Part shown: piece by piece, positions 27,291 to 36,144 of the stretch
Layout: the number at the start of each line of letters is the position of its first letter
Position numbering within the stretch: the first letter of the stretch is position 1
Assembly (NCBI GenBank): GCA_016214895.1
Contig: JACRMR010000002.1
Coordinates: 250,001-314,000 of the forward strand
Source: a candidate division KSB1 bacterium
GTDB taxonomy: Bacteria; Electryoneota; RPQS01
Reading direction: 5' to 3'
DNA length: 64,000 nt
Translations under genes and position numbers: made by a program
The notes under the pieces: generated by a model
Database searches by the model: none
The model's input: only the letters and a program-made list of their open reading frames with translations
What the model was told of the DNA's origin: nothing

Positions 27291-28780
27291 CCGAGGACCG
27301 CCCCATGATTCTCGTCGTCAACGATGATCCGGACATGCTGGCGCTGACCCTCTCGCAACTGCGCGAGGCCGGCTACACCGACCTGCGAGCCGCGTCCGAC
27401 GGCGACGAAGCTCTGCTCAGTGCGCGAACCGAACGCCCCGACTTGATCGTGTCGGATGTCTCCATGCCGCGCGTGGACGGATTCCAGCTCTGTCGAATCC
27501 TCCACGCACCGCTATTCGCCGGAAGCGACGCGATCCCCGTCATCCTGACCTCGGCCACCTATCGAGATGTAATCGCCGAAGAAATCGCCCGCAATGTACA
27601 CGCCTTCGCGTACCTGCAGGAGCCCCATGTCCCCGGTACGCTGATCCGGCTGATCGAAATTGCGTGCGGCCGCGCCACCGCGCAACCCGACGACACCGCC
27701 CTGCTGCGCTACCTCGGGCAAATCCTGATCATCGACGATGATCCGGACATGATCGCCCTGCTCGAGAGTCTGCTCACCAGTGACGGCTGGAACGTGACGT
27801 CCGCAGCCACCTCCGAGCAAGGTCTCCAATGCCTGAGCCGGCCCGGAATTCAACTCGTGCTGCTCGACTACCATATCCCCGACGGCGACGGACTCACGCT
27901 GCTCAAACGAATCAAGTCCGAACAGCCCGGAACGGTCGTCATCATGATGACCGCCGATACCGACGAACAAAAGGTGATCGACCTGATCACCAACGGCGCG
28001 GACGACTACCTCCGCAAACCATTCGAATTGGCCAGCGTCAGTGAGGCGTGCAAATCCGCCCTCAACAAGTATAACTTCCTGCGTATTCACGAGCAATTCC
28101 AGGAAAAAATGCAGCACCTGCGCTCCGTCAGCGAGTATCTCGATCTCGTGATTAACCTGAGCCAGGAGGCCATCTTCTCCTGCGATCTCGACGGACACGT
28201 CAAAATCTGGAACAAGGGCGCCGAACGAATGTACGGCTATGCCGCCGCGGAAATCACCGGCCAGGTCGTGGATGATTTTCTCGATCCGCCCGATTTCAAG
28301 CGCAAGTCACCGGACCTGATCAAAATCCTCCTGCAGCGCGGCGGCTCGATGGTCGAGCCTGAAGTGATCCGCCGCAAAAAAAATGGCGACGATGTCCACG
28401 TCTATTCCACCTACTCCGTGATTCATAACGCGCAGGGTGAGTATATCGGGTTCTCCGTCATCGAACGCGATGTGACACCGGTGCTGGCGCTCGAAGCCGA
28501 ACGTATCAAATCCGCTCGACTCCGCGCCATCACTCAAACCGCCGTCACCGCCAACGATCAGATCAACACCCCGCTGGGCGTGATCCTCGGCTACGCGCAG
28601 TTCCTGCAACGCAAAACCGCCGCCCTCAGCCCCGATGATGAACAGGCGCTCGCGGTGATCCAGCAACAGGTACTCAAGATCAAGGCGATCATGAACAAAC
28701 TGAAACTGATGAGCGATCCGATCGTGAAGAACTACTCCATCGAAGGCGTCACCATGTTCGATCTCTCAAAGTCCCTCTGA
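27287..28780 (+). CDS. Double-receiver PAS protein with degenerate kinase dimerisation domain
   Basis: The 497-residue protein has two receivers: REC1 (about 6-125, Asp57 in LIVSDVSMP) and REC2 (about 145-260, Asp194 in LVLLDYHIP). A PAS domain follows at about 285-400 (YLDLVINLSQEAIFSCDLDG; WNKGAERMYGY), then a HisKA-like helix pair to residue 497. In the H-box the sequence is TANDQINTPLGVI, with Asp424 in place of the phospho-accepting histidine. The chain then ends without an ATPase domain. It therefore cannot be a normal kinase and probably works as a phosphate-sensing scaffold or decoy dimer. ATGA overlap with the HPt gene. Confidence 0.85.
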   Translation: MTEDRPMILVVNDDPDMLALTLSQLREAGYTDLRAASDGDEALLSARTERPDLIVSDVSMPRVDGFQLCRILHAPLFAGSDAIPVILTSATYRDVIAEEIARNVHAFAYLQEPHVPGTLIRLIEIACGRATAQPDDTALLRYLGQILIIDDDPDMIALLESLLTSDGWNVTSAATSEQGLQCLSRPGIQLVLLDYHIPDGDGLTLLKRIKSEQPGTVVIMMTADTDEQKVIDLITNGADDYLRKPFELASVSEACKSALNKYNFLRIHEQFQEKMQHLRSVSEYLDLVINLSQEAIFSCDLDGHVKIWNKGAERMYGYAAAEITGQVVDDFLDPPDFKRKSPDLIKILLQRGGSMVEPEVIRRKKNGDDVHVYSTYSVIHNAQGEYIGFSVIERDVTPVLALEAERIKSARLRAITQTAVTANDQINTPLGVILGYAQFLQRKTAALSPDDEQALAVIQQQVLKIKAIMNKLKLMSDPIVKNYSIEGVTMFDLSKSL

Positions 28781-28826
28781 CATCGATGCAATTCTACTTC
28801 CTGCATAAACCGGCCGCAAGGTGAAC

Positions 28827-29192
28827 ATGGAAACACTGAAAAAGAAAGTCCTGGTCGTCGATGACGACGAAGTAATCCGCGACCTCCTGATTAACTTCCT
28901 CAAGTTCTCAGGATACGAGGGCATCGGAGCGGGAAACGGGCAGGCCGCCCTCGATCTGGTCATGGTCGAACCCCCCGACATGATCATCACGGACATCCAC
29001 ATGCCGTTCATGAATGGATTCCAGCTCTTGCGGGCCGTGAAACGGCTGAACCCGGAACTCCCCGTCGTTTTTATTACCGGGTTCGCCCACTTCCGCCGCT
29101 TCTTCGCCGACAAGACCGCGCGCGCCGACGGCTTCCTCGAAAAACCGTTCTCGCTCGAAGCGATCGACAGCCTCGTGAAGAAGTTCCTCTAA
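28827..29192 (+). CDS. Single-domain response regulator
   Basis: The 121-residue receiver starts at the ATG at 28827, with AAGGTG just before it; a GTG two codons upstream is less likely. Features are VLVVDDDEVIRD, Asp56 in MIITDIHMPFMNG, a Thr in FITGFAHF, and LEKPFSLE with the conserved lysine. It has no output domain. A 46-base gap separates it from the upstream gene and two hairpins separate it from the downstream kinase, so it may be the end of one transcription unit. Confidence 0.9.
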   Translation: METLKKKVLVVDDDEVIRDLLINFLKFSGYEGIGAGNGQAALDLVMVEPPDMIITDIHMPFMNGFQLLRAVKRLNPELPVVFITGFAHFRRFFADKTARADGFLEKPFSLEAIDSLVKKFL

Positions 29193-29261
29193 CTCCGCGT
29201 GGAATACCCGCGGAGCGACCCGTGAACTGGTGCGCAGCCGGAGGACTTGCTTCTCCGGCTG
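29193..29261 (+). terminator. Two hairpins between response regulator and hybrid kinase
   Basis: CTCCGCG (29193-29199) pairs with CGCGGAG (29209-29215). CAGCCGGAG (29235-29243) pairs with CTCCGGCTG (29253-29261) and is followed by TTGTG. Neither has a long U-run, so termination may be partial. The second hairpin lies 18 bases before the kinase ATG at 29280 and could instead attenuate its expression. Confidence 0.4.
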
Positions 29262-29279
29262 TTGTGCCATATATTGCTG

Positions 29280-31241
29280 ATGATGGAACGACCAGAACTC
29301 CTGATTATCGACGACGAAGAACCTATCCATCAGGTGCTGCAAGCCTACCTGACCGAGATCGGATTCGCCGCGCACTCCGCGCATGACGGAAGCTCGGGAC
29401 TCAAAATGCTCGAGCGAAACCCCGGCATCCAAATCGTCCTCACCGATATCCGAATCCCCGGAATCGATGGACTCGATGTCTTGCGTGAAGTAAAACTGCG
29501 CGATCCGAAAACTCGCGTCATTTTGATGACGGCGTTCAGCGACAAGAACCTCGCGATTCAGGCCCTGCGACTCGGCGCCGATGACTTCCTCGAAAAACCG
29601 CTGCGGCTGGAGGACCTCGGGCGCGTCCTGCAACGGGCGCGCACCACCGAGCGCCTGGAATCGATCTCCGAACGCTGGCGAACGATCCTCGATCACCTCC
29701 CCTTCGGCTTCGTCTGGTGCCGGCCAAACGGCGTCGTCGAAGGCGTGACGCCCACCGCGCAGGTGCTGCTGGGGCGCGGCGCCGTTCACCTGATCGGACA
29801 CGAACTTTGGTCGGGACGCGGGCTGGCGGAGGCCAAACGGCTGTTCGCGGACCACGACGGCGCCGAGCAGGGCCGCGAATTCGAGATCAATGGCCGCTGG
29901 ATTGCCATGCAGCGCGTCGATGCCACCGACGAAACCGGCGTGCCGTCCCAATTGATCGTTCTGACCGACGCCAGCGAACAGCGCTCCCTCACCCAGGAAA
30001 TCAATCAGCTTACGCGCGAATTCGAAGCGCGTGTCGAAGAACGCACGCGAAGCCTGAGCGCCGAATTGGACTTCTCCCAGCGCCTGCTGGATGCGGCCGG
30101 CGTGCTGGTAGCGTACCTGGATCCCGATGGCAGGCTCGTGCGCTTCAATAAATTCGGGCAGGAACTGCTCGGCATGAACCGGGCCCAAGCCGAACGCTTC
30201 TTTCTGGCCTATGAAAACGCCCCGGACTCGCCGCTCAGCGCCGTCTTTGATCCGCGCCGCGAAGATGAACTGTCCGGCATCATCGCCGAATTGCCCGTGG
30301 CCGGCGGCAAACAGCGACTCGTCGCCTGGACTACCCGACAACTGCCCAGTCTCGCCGGCATGGGCGGCAGACTCGTGGTCGGCATTGATGTCACCGAACA
30401 AAAGCAACTCGAGTCGCAATTGCAAAATTACAACTCGCTGCTGCAAAATATGGTCGAATCGCGCGCCAAGGAACTGCGGCTCAAAGATGCGCAGCTCATC
30501 CATACCGCGCGGCTCGCCTCGCTCGGAGAAATCGCCGCCGGGATTGCCCACGAAATGAAACAGCCGCTGAATGTGATTTCAATCACCGCGGACCTGATCA
30601 AACTGCTCCAGAAAAACGGCACGCTGAACGACCAGCTGCTCGTCTCCAATCTGGAAAAAATCCGCCGCACGGTGGACCGCATGGCTACCACCATCAATCA
30701 CCTGCGCGGGTTTACCCGCATCGATGCGGCGAACTTCAAACTCATCCGGCCTGTCGAAGCCTTCGACGGCGCGCTCTCCATCGTTGGCGAGCAGATTAAA
30801 CTCGATGCCATCGATATCCTGAAGTCGATCCCCGACGACTTGCCGGCGTTCCCCGGCGAACTCAACCAGATCGAGCAGGTGCTCGTTAATTTCTTGCAGA
30901 ATGCCCGCGACGCCATCGAAGATCGCGCACGCGGCGAAGATTCGCCCGCGGCCGCCGCGGCCTCGCCCCGCACCATCACCCTCGGCGGCGGCGCGTCCTC
31001 CGATCGCTCCGAAGTCTATCTCGAAGTCACCGACACCGGGACCGGGATGAGCGAAGAAGTGCAGCAACGATTATTTGAACCGTTCTTCACAACCAAGGAC
31101 ACCGAACGCGGGACCGGCTTGGGACTCTCCATCAGCATGAATATCGTCCAGTCCCACGGCGGCGTAATTGAAGTCGAAAGCGAATCGGGCAAGGGCAGCA
31201 CATTCCGGGTGGTATTGCCGGCGGCGAAACCGATGGATTAA
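29280..31241 (+). CDS. Hybrid sensor kinase: receiver, PAS and histidine kinase domains
   Basis: This 653-residue soluble protein starts at the tandem ATGs at 29280/29283. The receiver (1 to about 120) has LLIIDDEEPIHQV, Asp56 in IVLTDIRIPG, and LEKPLR. Two PAS-like regions follow (about 130-240 and 270-375), separated by the coiled segment LTQEINQLTREFEARVEERTRSL. The HisKA box is GIAAGIAHEMKQPLNVIS with His424. The ATPase part has NFLQNARDAIED, DTGTGMSEEVQQRLFEPFFTTK and GTGLGLSISMNIVQSHGG. This kinase class resembles NtrB-type family members. The receiver precedes the kinase, so the kinase is probably controlled by phosphate from the other genes of the run. Confidence 0.88.
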   Translation: MMERPELLIIDDEEPIHQVLQAYLTEIGFAAHSAHDGSSGLKMLERNPGIQIVLTDIRIPGIDGLDVLREVKLRDPKTRVILMTAFSDKNLAIQALRLGADDFLEKPLRLEDLGRVLQRARTTERLESISERWRTILDHLPFGFVWCRPNGVVEGVTPTAQVLLGRGAVHLIGHELWSGRGLAEAKRLFADHDGAEQGREFEINGRWIAMQRVDATDETGVPSQLIVLTDASEQRSLTQEINQLTREFEARVEERTRSLSAELDFSQRLLDAAGVLVAYLDPDGRLVRFNKFGQELLGMNRAQAERFFLAYENAPDSPLSAVFDPRREDELSGIIAELPVAGGKQRLVAWTTRQLPSLAGMGGRLVVGIDVTEQKQLESQLQNYNSLLQNMVESRAKELRLKDAQLIHTARLASLGEIAAGIAHEMKQPLNVISITADLIKLLQKNGTLNDQLLVSNLEKIRRTVDRMATTINHLRGFTRIDAANFKLIRPVEAFDGALSIVGEQIKLDAIDILKSIPDDLPAFPGELNQIEQVLVNFLQNARDAIEDRARGEDSPAAAAASPRTITLGGGASSDRSEVYLEVTDTGTGMSEEVQQRLFEPFFTTKDTERGTGLGLSISMNIVQSHGGVIEVESESGKGSTFRVVLPAAKPMD

Positions 31242-31258
31242 GCAAGGCGAGGTGCCCT

Positions 31259-31852
31259 GTGAACGGTGAAGTGTCCGGGTTCCTGCAATGGGACCGCAGT
31301 ACGTTTGAAGCCCTGAACCAGTGGTTCTCCGGCTCGTTCTTCGACGCGCTGATGCCGCTGCTCTCTGATTTCTATATCTGGGCCATCCCGGTGGCCATCG
31401 TCTGGCTCTGGTTTTTCGTGCGCGCGGATCGCCGCGGCCGGATCATCGCGTTGTGCGCCTTTCTCGTTATCGCGGCGACGGATCAACTCGCCGCTTCCGT
31501 GATCAAACCGTACGTGCAGCGCCAGCGTCCATGCAACGTCATTCCGGCCACCCGGCTCTATCTCGACGGCAACTGGCAAACCACGGACAAGTTCGGACTT
31601 ACAACCTACAAGACTTCGTATAGCTTTCCCTCGAACCACGCCGCGAACATCGCGGGGCAGGCGATGTACTGGAGCTATTTCTATCCGCATCTGACCCCCG
31701 TATTCATGTTTGCCGCCGCGGTCGTCGGCTGGAGTCGAATCTACATGGGGCTGCACTACCCCAGTGACGTGCTGGTGGGATATCTGCTCGGAGCCATCAT
31801 TGCACTCATCTTCGCCTACCCGTTGCGAGTCTGGGTCCTGCCCGACGAGTGA
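31259..31852 (+). CDS. PAP2-family membrane phosphatase
   Basis: The 197-residue integral membrane protein has the three lipid-phosphatase motifs: KPYVQRQRP near residues 84-92, PSNHA near 125-129, and SRIYMGLHYPSDVLVG near 159-174. At least four hydrophobic segments are visible. Family members dephosphorylate undecaprenyl pyrophosphate, phosphatidate or lipid A-type substrates at the outer face of the inner membrane. The GTG at 31259 follows the kinase gene closely. The exact substrate cannot be told from sequence. Confidence 0.9.
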   Translation: MNGEVSGFLQWDRSTFEALNQWFSGSFFDALMPLLSDFYIWAIPVAIVWLWFFVRADRRGRIIALCAFLVIAATDQLAASVIKPYVQRQRPCNVIPATRLYLDGNWQTTDKFGLTTYKTSYSFPSNHAANIAGQAMYWSYFYPHLTPVFMFAAAVVGWSRIYMGLHYPSDVLVGYLLGAIIALIFAYPLRVWVLPDE

Positions 31853-31880
31853 ACCCGCCGGCAATTCCTCAAAATACCAA

Positions 31881-31904
31881 AGCGGCGACCCGAAGGTCGC
31901 CGCT
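31881..31904. terminator. Bidirectional terminator between convergent genes
   Basis: AGCGGCGACC (31881-31890) pairs perfectly with GGTCGCCGCT (31895-31904) around CGAA. Towards the minus strand it runs into TTTGGTATTTT, a usable U-rich tail for the secreted-protein gene; on the plus strand it follows the PAP2 gene with only GCTGCATTTC. Confidence 0.75.
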
Positions 31905-31933
31905 GCTGCATTTCCTGATAACCGTGAGCTCGA

Positions 31934-32335
31934 TCAGCGGAACATGGCCTTGATCGATCCCCAGGTGTGCTGGACCGTGTTAAACGTCAGAGACACATCG
32001 CGCGTCTCGCTGTAACGCACCGTGCCGTCCTGATCGACCATCTTCAGCCGATAGAAGAACGTGCGCTCTACATCGGCGGCCAGCGGCACCGTATCCGTGA
32101 ACTGATATTCCGAATACGAACCTTTGGCCTCCACGCGTCCCACTGGAGTGAAATTGCGATCTTCGGCCGCCCGCTCGATCACGAACGTCGAGAGGTTGGT
32201 CTCGACTCCCGTGTTCCACTCGAGCTGGCAGTGGTCAATCACCGGGAACGCGTTGAACGTGTAGATCTCCGCGCCCGCGAGGCCGATACCCGCCGTCACC
32301 AATAGCGATAGAATTAGAACTTTGAGCATTTTCAT
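31934..32335 (-). CDS. Small secreted protein with fibronectin-III-like domain
   Basis: The 133-residue protein has a clear signal peptide (MKMLKVLILSLLVTAGIGLAGA, cleavage near residue 22). The mature part reads like a single beta-sandwich: LEWNTGVETNLSTFVIERAAEDRNFTPVGRVEAKG, then YQFTDT and FFYRLKMVDQDGTVRYSE. This pattern is common as one repeat in long secreted FCB proteins, just before the C-terminal sorting domain. Here it stands alone and no sorting domain follows, so the protein is probably periplasmic or a remnant of a longer gene. Confidence 0.7.
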   Translation of the reverse strand: MKMLKVLILSLLVTAGIGLAGAEIYTFNAFPVIDHCQLEWNTGVETNLSTFVIERAAEDRNFTPVGRVEAKGSYSEYQFTDTVPLAADVERTFFYRLKMVDQDGTVRYSETRDVSLTFNTVQHTWGSIKAMFR

Positions 32336-32356
32336 GAACTTGATCCCCGGACTACC

Positions 32357-32385
32357 TTGACAGTCCCTATTCTATGCAATATCTT
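32357..32385 (+). promoter_or_regulatory. Housekeeping-type promoter of the beta-CASP nuclease gene
   Basis: A perfect TTGACA (32357-32362) is followed after 17 bases by TATCTT (32380-32385), four of six matches to TATAAT. The predicted start near 32392 lies about 25 bases before the ATG at 32417. The region is AT-rich compared with its surroundings and divergent from the secreted protein gene. Confidence 0.65.
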
Positions 32386-32416
32386 TCAAAATGTCAAGTA
32401 CTTTGAAACCATCCCT

Positions 32417-33820
32417 ATGAAGATCACTTTCCATGGCGCCGCCGGTGAGGTCACCGGATCACAGCATCTCCTTGAAAACAAATCACATAAGGTGCTCTTC
32501 GACTGCGGACTCTTTCAGGGGCGCAGGCAGGAGGCCTATGACAAGAATCGCCACCCCAGCTATCTCCCCGCCGATCTGGACGCCGTCGTCCTCAGCCATG
32601 CCCACCTCGACCACACCGGGAAGCTGCCGAGGCTCGCGGCCCTGGGCTTCAGCGGAATCGTGCATTCCACGCCGGTGACCGCCGAGTTGTGCGATCCGCT
32701 CCTGAGAGATTCAGCCCATATTCAGGAGAAGGATATCGAGTTCGTCAACAAGCTGCACCGGAAAAAGGGATTGCCGCCCTTCAAGATCCTCTATGAAACC
32801 GCCGATGCCGAGGCCATTCTCGACAAGTTCACCACGCACGAGCTGCATGTGCCGTTTGAACCTGTCCCGGGGATCAAGGTGACGTACATCGAGGCGGGAC
32901 ACCTGCTCGGATCGGCGCAGGTCCAGATCGACGTCAAGACTAGCGCGGGAAACCACCGAATCGGCTTTACGGGCGATCTTGGCCGCGTAAGACTGCCGAT
33001 CCTGAATGACCCTGAGCAACTATCAGACCTCGACACACTGATCTGCGAGTCAACATACGGAAATCGAGATCACGAGTCGGCGGACAACCTGCTACCTGAG
33101 CTATGTGAAGTGATAACATCCACCTGCGACAAAGGTGGTAAAGTCATAATCCCGGCTTTTGCACTCGAGCGCACGCAGGACTTGCTGCTACACCTTGCAC
33201 AGCTGCGCAAATCTGGCACACTCAGAGGAGACATCCCGGTTGTCGTCGATAGCCCCCTGGCCGTGAAAGCGACCGAGATCTTCGCCGCGCATCCGGAGGT
33301 CTATGACAAGGAGACTCAGGCCGTGATCGCCTCTGGGATCAACCCGTTCCATTTCCCCGGCCTGACCTTCACGCATAACGTCGAGGAATCGAAGGCCCTG
33401 AACGATAGACCCGGTCCGATGATCATCATATCGGCCTCGGGCATGATGGAAGCGGGACGAATTCTGCACCATCTGAAGAACAATATCGAGGAGGCGCGGA
33501 ACACGGTGCTGGTGGTCTCGTTTCAGGCGGAGCACACCCTGGGAAGGAGAATTGCGGATCGGGTGAAGCAGGTGAATATCTTCGGTGAACCGTATCAATT
33601 GCGGGCGCGGGTGAAGATCCTGAATGCGTTCTCCGGCCATGCGGGACGTACCGAGTTGATCGACTATATCCGCAGGGTCGTGAAGAATTCACCGCGCCTG
33701 AAGCGCATCTTGTTCGTCCACGGAGAGCCTGAAGCGGCGAAGTCTCTAATGGAGGCAGTGTCGGCCTTTACGCGGGTGCCGCTCCATTATCCGGAATTGG
33801 GGGAGGGGGTTGAGATCTGA
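32417..33820 (+). CDS. Metallo-beta-lactamase/beta-CASP RNA-processing nuclease
   Basis: The 467-residue protein starts at the ATG at 32417. The MBL core has SHAHLDHTGKLP near residues 59-70 (zinc-binding HxHxDH), GHLLGSAQ near 160, and FTGDLGR. The beta-CASP domain has LICESTYGNRDH and VIIPAFALERTQDLL, and the C-terminal region has IIISASGMMEAGRILHHL and NAFSGHAGRTELIDYI. These are typical of prokaryotic CPSF-like ribonucleases such as TTHA0252, and not of RNase J. It probably processes or degrades RNA in the cytoplasm. Transcribed alone from its own promoter. Confidence 0.92.
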   Translation: MKITFHGAAGEVTGSQHLLENKSHKVLFDCGLFQGRRQEAYDKNRHPSYLPADLDAVVLSHAHLDHTGKLPRLAALGFSGIVHSTPVTAELCDPLLRDSAHIQEKDIEFVNKLHRKKGLPPFKILYETADAEAILDKFTTHELHVPFEPVPGIKVTYIEAGHLLGSAQVQIDVKTSAGNHRIGFTGDLGRVRLPILNDPEQLSDLDTLICESTYGNRDHESADNLLPELCEVITSTCDKGGKVIIPAFALERTQDLLLHLAQLRKSGTLRGDIPVVVDSPLAVKATEIFAAHPEVYDKETQAVIASGINPFHFPGLTFTHNVEESKALNDRPGPMIIISASGMMEAGRILHHLKNNIEEARNTVLVVSFQAEHTLGRRIADRVKQVNIFGEPYQLRARVKILNAFSGHAGRTELIDYIRRVVKNSPRLKRILFVHGEPEAAKSLMEAVSAFTRVPLHYPELGEGVEI

Positions 33821-33986
33821 GGGATGAAGGATGAAGGATGAAGATCGCGTGCGCGGGGCGAAAACATTTTCTGCCCGAACGAACTGGTTTACTCTTTGAA
33901 AACTTGAAACTTGTACGGTTTTTGTAGGGGCGGCTTGCATCGACGGGACGGGCGATAGATGAACGATGATAGATGATAGATGAGGA
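33821..33986. repeat. Low-complexity GATGA-rich repeat tracts
   Basis: Directly after the nuclease stop, a heptamer of the form GGATGAA is repeated three times (33821-33845). A related GATAGATGA-type tract lies at 33954-33986. Similar tracts occur at 51353-51388, where one is read as coding in front of the LptF gene. They have no open reading frame of their own and look like a mobile or slippage-prone intergenic sequence. Confidence 0.6.
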
Positions 33987-34021
33987 TTTTGGAGTAGATC
34001 CTGACCCACTCGGACGCTCAT

Positions 34022-34050
34022 AATATACGAAACTTTGGTCAAAAAGTCAA
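34022..34050 (-). promoter_or_regulatory. Strong orphan promoter on the minus strand
   Basis: Read on the minus strand, TTGACT (34050-34045) and TATATT (34027-34022) are separated by exactly 17 bases, a near-consensus housekeeping promoter. Transcription would start near 34014 and run towards the 3' end of the nuclease gene. No convincing minus-strand gene lies there, so it may drive an antisense or small RNA. The rest of the 445-base gap (33821-34265) contains only the repeat tracts and nothing else I recognise. Confidence 0.45.
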
Positions 34051-34265
34051 TAGCTGTGGCTTAAAATGTACAAACACCTGTTCATCCTGATGTTGGGGCG
34101 GCGGTGGCTGCTGGCGCTGAAGACCATGTCGGCGATGGTCGTGTGCCGCGAGCGGGGCGGGGCCACGATCAACAGCCAAGGGGGTAATCGACGCTGAGAC
34201 TATCTTCCCGGCGGCCCAACCGCAAACTCGATTCAAGCGAACTCACCCCGCACCTGTGGCTCTGG

Positions 34266-35465
34266 GTGCGCTTTGTCGTGTTCGTCGCGCTCGCCTGGGC
34301 TCGACCGACGCTCGCCTGTGGTCCAATTTGGACGTTTCTCGGCGGGCCGCCAGAGTATACTATTTGTGCGACAAAGAGCGTCGGACCGAGTGGGGCTGTT
34401 CTCGCGGGCACTGAGAATGGCGTGTATCGATACGACGAGTCGAGCGAAGAGTGGGAACTGGTTGGACTTCTTGGCGCGGCTATCTGGCAGTTTGCTGGAA
34501 CGCAGCCTTCATCAGATTCGATCTTTGCGGCGACATCGTTTGGGCTATTCTTGTCCGCTGACAACGGTTTGCATTGGGCGTTAGTCCACGGGAATCCTCC
34601 ATGGGGCGGCGAGATGCACGGGTTCTCTGTCTCGCCGCACAATCCCAATCAGATGGTGGGCAGTTGGCACGATGACAATGACTCCGGGTTTCTCTACTTC
34701 AGTGCGGACGGAGGTGAGAACTGGGGATTTGTGAGGACGGGCATTCAAGGATATGCAGGGTTGATATATTCTTCAATGCAGCCTGAGATCATCTACTGGT
34801 CGGAAAGTCCGTGGTTCGCCAGCATCGATATGACGGATTCTTCGCGTCGCTACATCCATGAGTATTGGGGTGGGGTGCTCCGGATCGTCCACCACCCATC
34901 GAACCCTTGGTTATACATACTGTCGACTGACTCTCTTTCTCTGTACCACGAAACTCAGGACACGCTCATCGGCTACCCACTGCCCGCCAGCGTCGGCGAT
35001 CCGTTCGACATGCATATCGACTCGCAGGGGAACCTATTGGTCGGAGGTTGGAATGGAGTCGCGATCGTCGACGAATCGCTCACGAATTGGACTGATGTCT
35101 CCGACACGCTTTCTCACGGACATCCGATGTATGTGGACGATTCCACTTGGCTTGTCTTTCGATTGGAGGGTCTCTACTGCCGCACGCCGACGACAGGCGT
35201 GACACGGGACGAGCGGCCCGCGCGCCGTGTTCAGATCTTGACCTATCCGAATCCGGCGAGTACGGAACTCACGATTCGTGCCGATGTGTCCGCCGAATTC
35301 AAGCTCTACAATGTGTTGGGGCAATTGGTCGCTCGTGCTTCTACGGCCCGCTCTACCTATGTGACTCGACTTGCCGTCGCTTCCTTGCCTGCGGGTGTCT
35401 ACTATCTAAGCGCTGCCGGTATCGACGGACCTGTTCGCATCCAATCCGTTGTGATCAACCGTTAG
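34266..35465 (+). CDS. Secreted BNR-repeat protein with C-terminal sorting domain
   Basis: The 399-residue protein begins (GTG at 34266) with a hydrophobic signal region (RFVVFVALAWARPTLAC). Asp-box repeats typical of beta-propellers follow: LFLSADNGLHWALV near 98-111 and LYFSADGGENWGFV near 146-159. The last 80 residues form a Por-secretion-tail-type domain: ILTYPNPASTELTIRAD, FKLYNVLGQLVARAS, LPAGVYYLSA. In Bacteroidota such tails direct export through the type IX system and attachment to the surface. No ligand can be inferred. The start is uncertain, as the reading frame is open further upstream. Confidence 0.75.
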   Translation: MRFVVFVALAWARPTLACGPIWTFLGGPPEYTICATKSVGPSGAVLAGTENGVYRYDESSEEWELVGLLGAAIWQFAGTQPSSDSIFAATSFGLFLSADNGLHWALVHGNPPWGGEMHGFSVSPHNPNQMVGSWHDDNDSGFLYFSADGGENWGFVRTGIQGYAGLIYSSMQPEIIYWSESPWFASIDMTDSSRRYIHEYWGGVLRIVHHPSNPWLYILSTDSLSLYHETQDTLIGYPLPASVGDPFDMHIDSQGNLLVGGWNGVAIVDESLTNWTDVSDTLSHGHPMYVDDSTWLVFRLEGLYCRTPTTGVTRDERPARRVQILTYPNPASTELTIRADVSAEFKLYNVLGQLVARASTARSTYVTRLAVASLPAGVYYLSAAGIDGPVRIQSVVINR

Positions 35466-35660
35466 AGGAAACTGTACGCGGCGGCATGCGTCGGCATGTG
35501 CCCCGCTCGGGAGGGTTTGCTGACGGCTCGATTCGCAGCATGCGGTGCGGTTCAGAGGGCCGGTCGCGGACCCGCCCCTACGGGAGATACGGCCCGTGAT
35601 GTGCAGGAATTGACGCACCTGCCGTGTGGCGGTATCTGGTCCGGTTGACGACCGGAGCGA

Positions 35661-35693
35661 GATTCCGGCAGGGACACAGTCCCTGCTCGGCGA
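35661..35693. repeat. 33-bp perfect repeat with internal hairpin, copy 1
   Basis: This sequence is identical over 33 bases to 36826-36858. It contains the perfect inverted repeat GCAGGGAC/GTCCCTGC around a 3-base loop. It opens the repeat-rich stretch after the sorting-domain gene; its core GATTCCGG recurs several times in the following 350 bases. Confidence 0.8.
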
Positions 35694-35700
35694 GGAGTTC

Positions 35701-36128
35701 CCGATGCGCGAAGACGCGCACCCCCCGGCCCCCCACGGGATGTGGGGGGAGGGCCGACTCGCCGATTCCGGCCGGGCGAAGAAGAGCGGGGCACGTCAAT
35801 GCTCAGGAGACGTGCCGCCGCAGGGAGTGCCGACGCTCCGATTCCGGCCGCGCGGGGACGCACGGCTCGGCGAAGAGTTTCCCCCCCGGCCCCCCACAGG
35901 ATGTGGGGGGAGGGTTGACTCGCCGATTCCGGCGGGGCGAAGAAGAGCGGGGCACGTCCAGTCTCAAGAGTCGTGCCGCCGCAGGGAGTGCTGACGCTCC
36001 GATTCCGGCCGGGAGCCCCCGATGCGCGAAGACGCGCACCTCCCCGGCCCCCCATAGGATATGGGGGGAGGGGAGAACCGACGCTCCCGAGACCCCCCCT
36101 GCCCCCCCAAATCGGAATTTGGGGGGGG
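35701..36128. repeat. Palindromic repeat cluster 1 (three A-type, one B-type hairpin)
   Basis: The 733-base gap 35466-36198 has no convincing gene. It holds GC-rich imperfect repeats with two hairpin types. Type A has six C, then ACA, a short loop, and TGT plus six G; copies are at 35729-35749, 35890-35910 and 36048-36068. Type B has C-runs and AAAT pairing with ATTT and G-runs (36102-36127). The third A copy has ATA and TAT instead of ACA and TGT, a paired change that keeps the stem. Spacer sequence between A copies is also repeated (about 160 bp period). Confidence 0.85.
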
Positions 36129-36144
36129 ATACGAGGCGCAAAGA

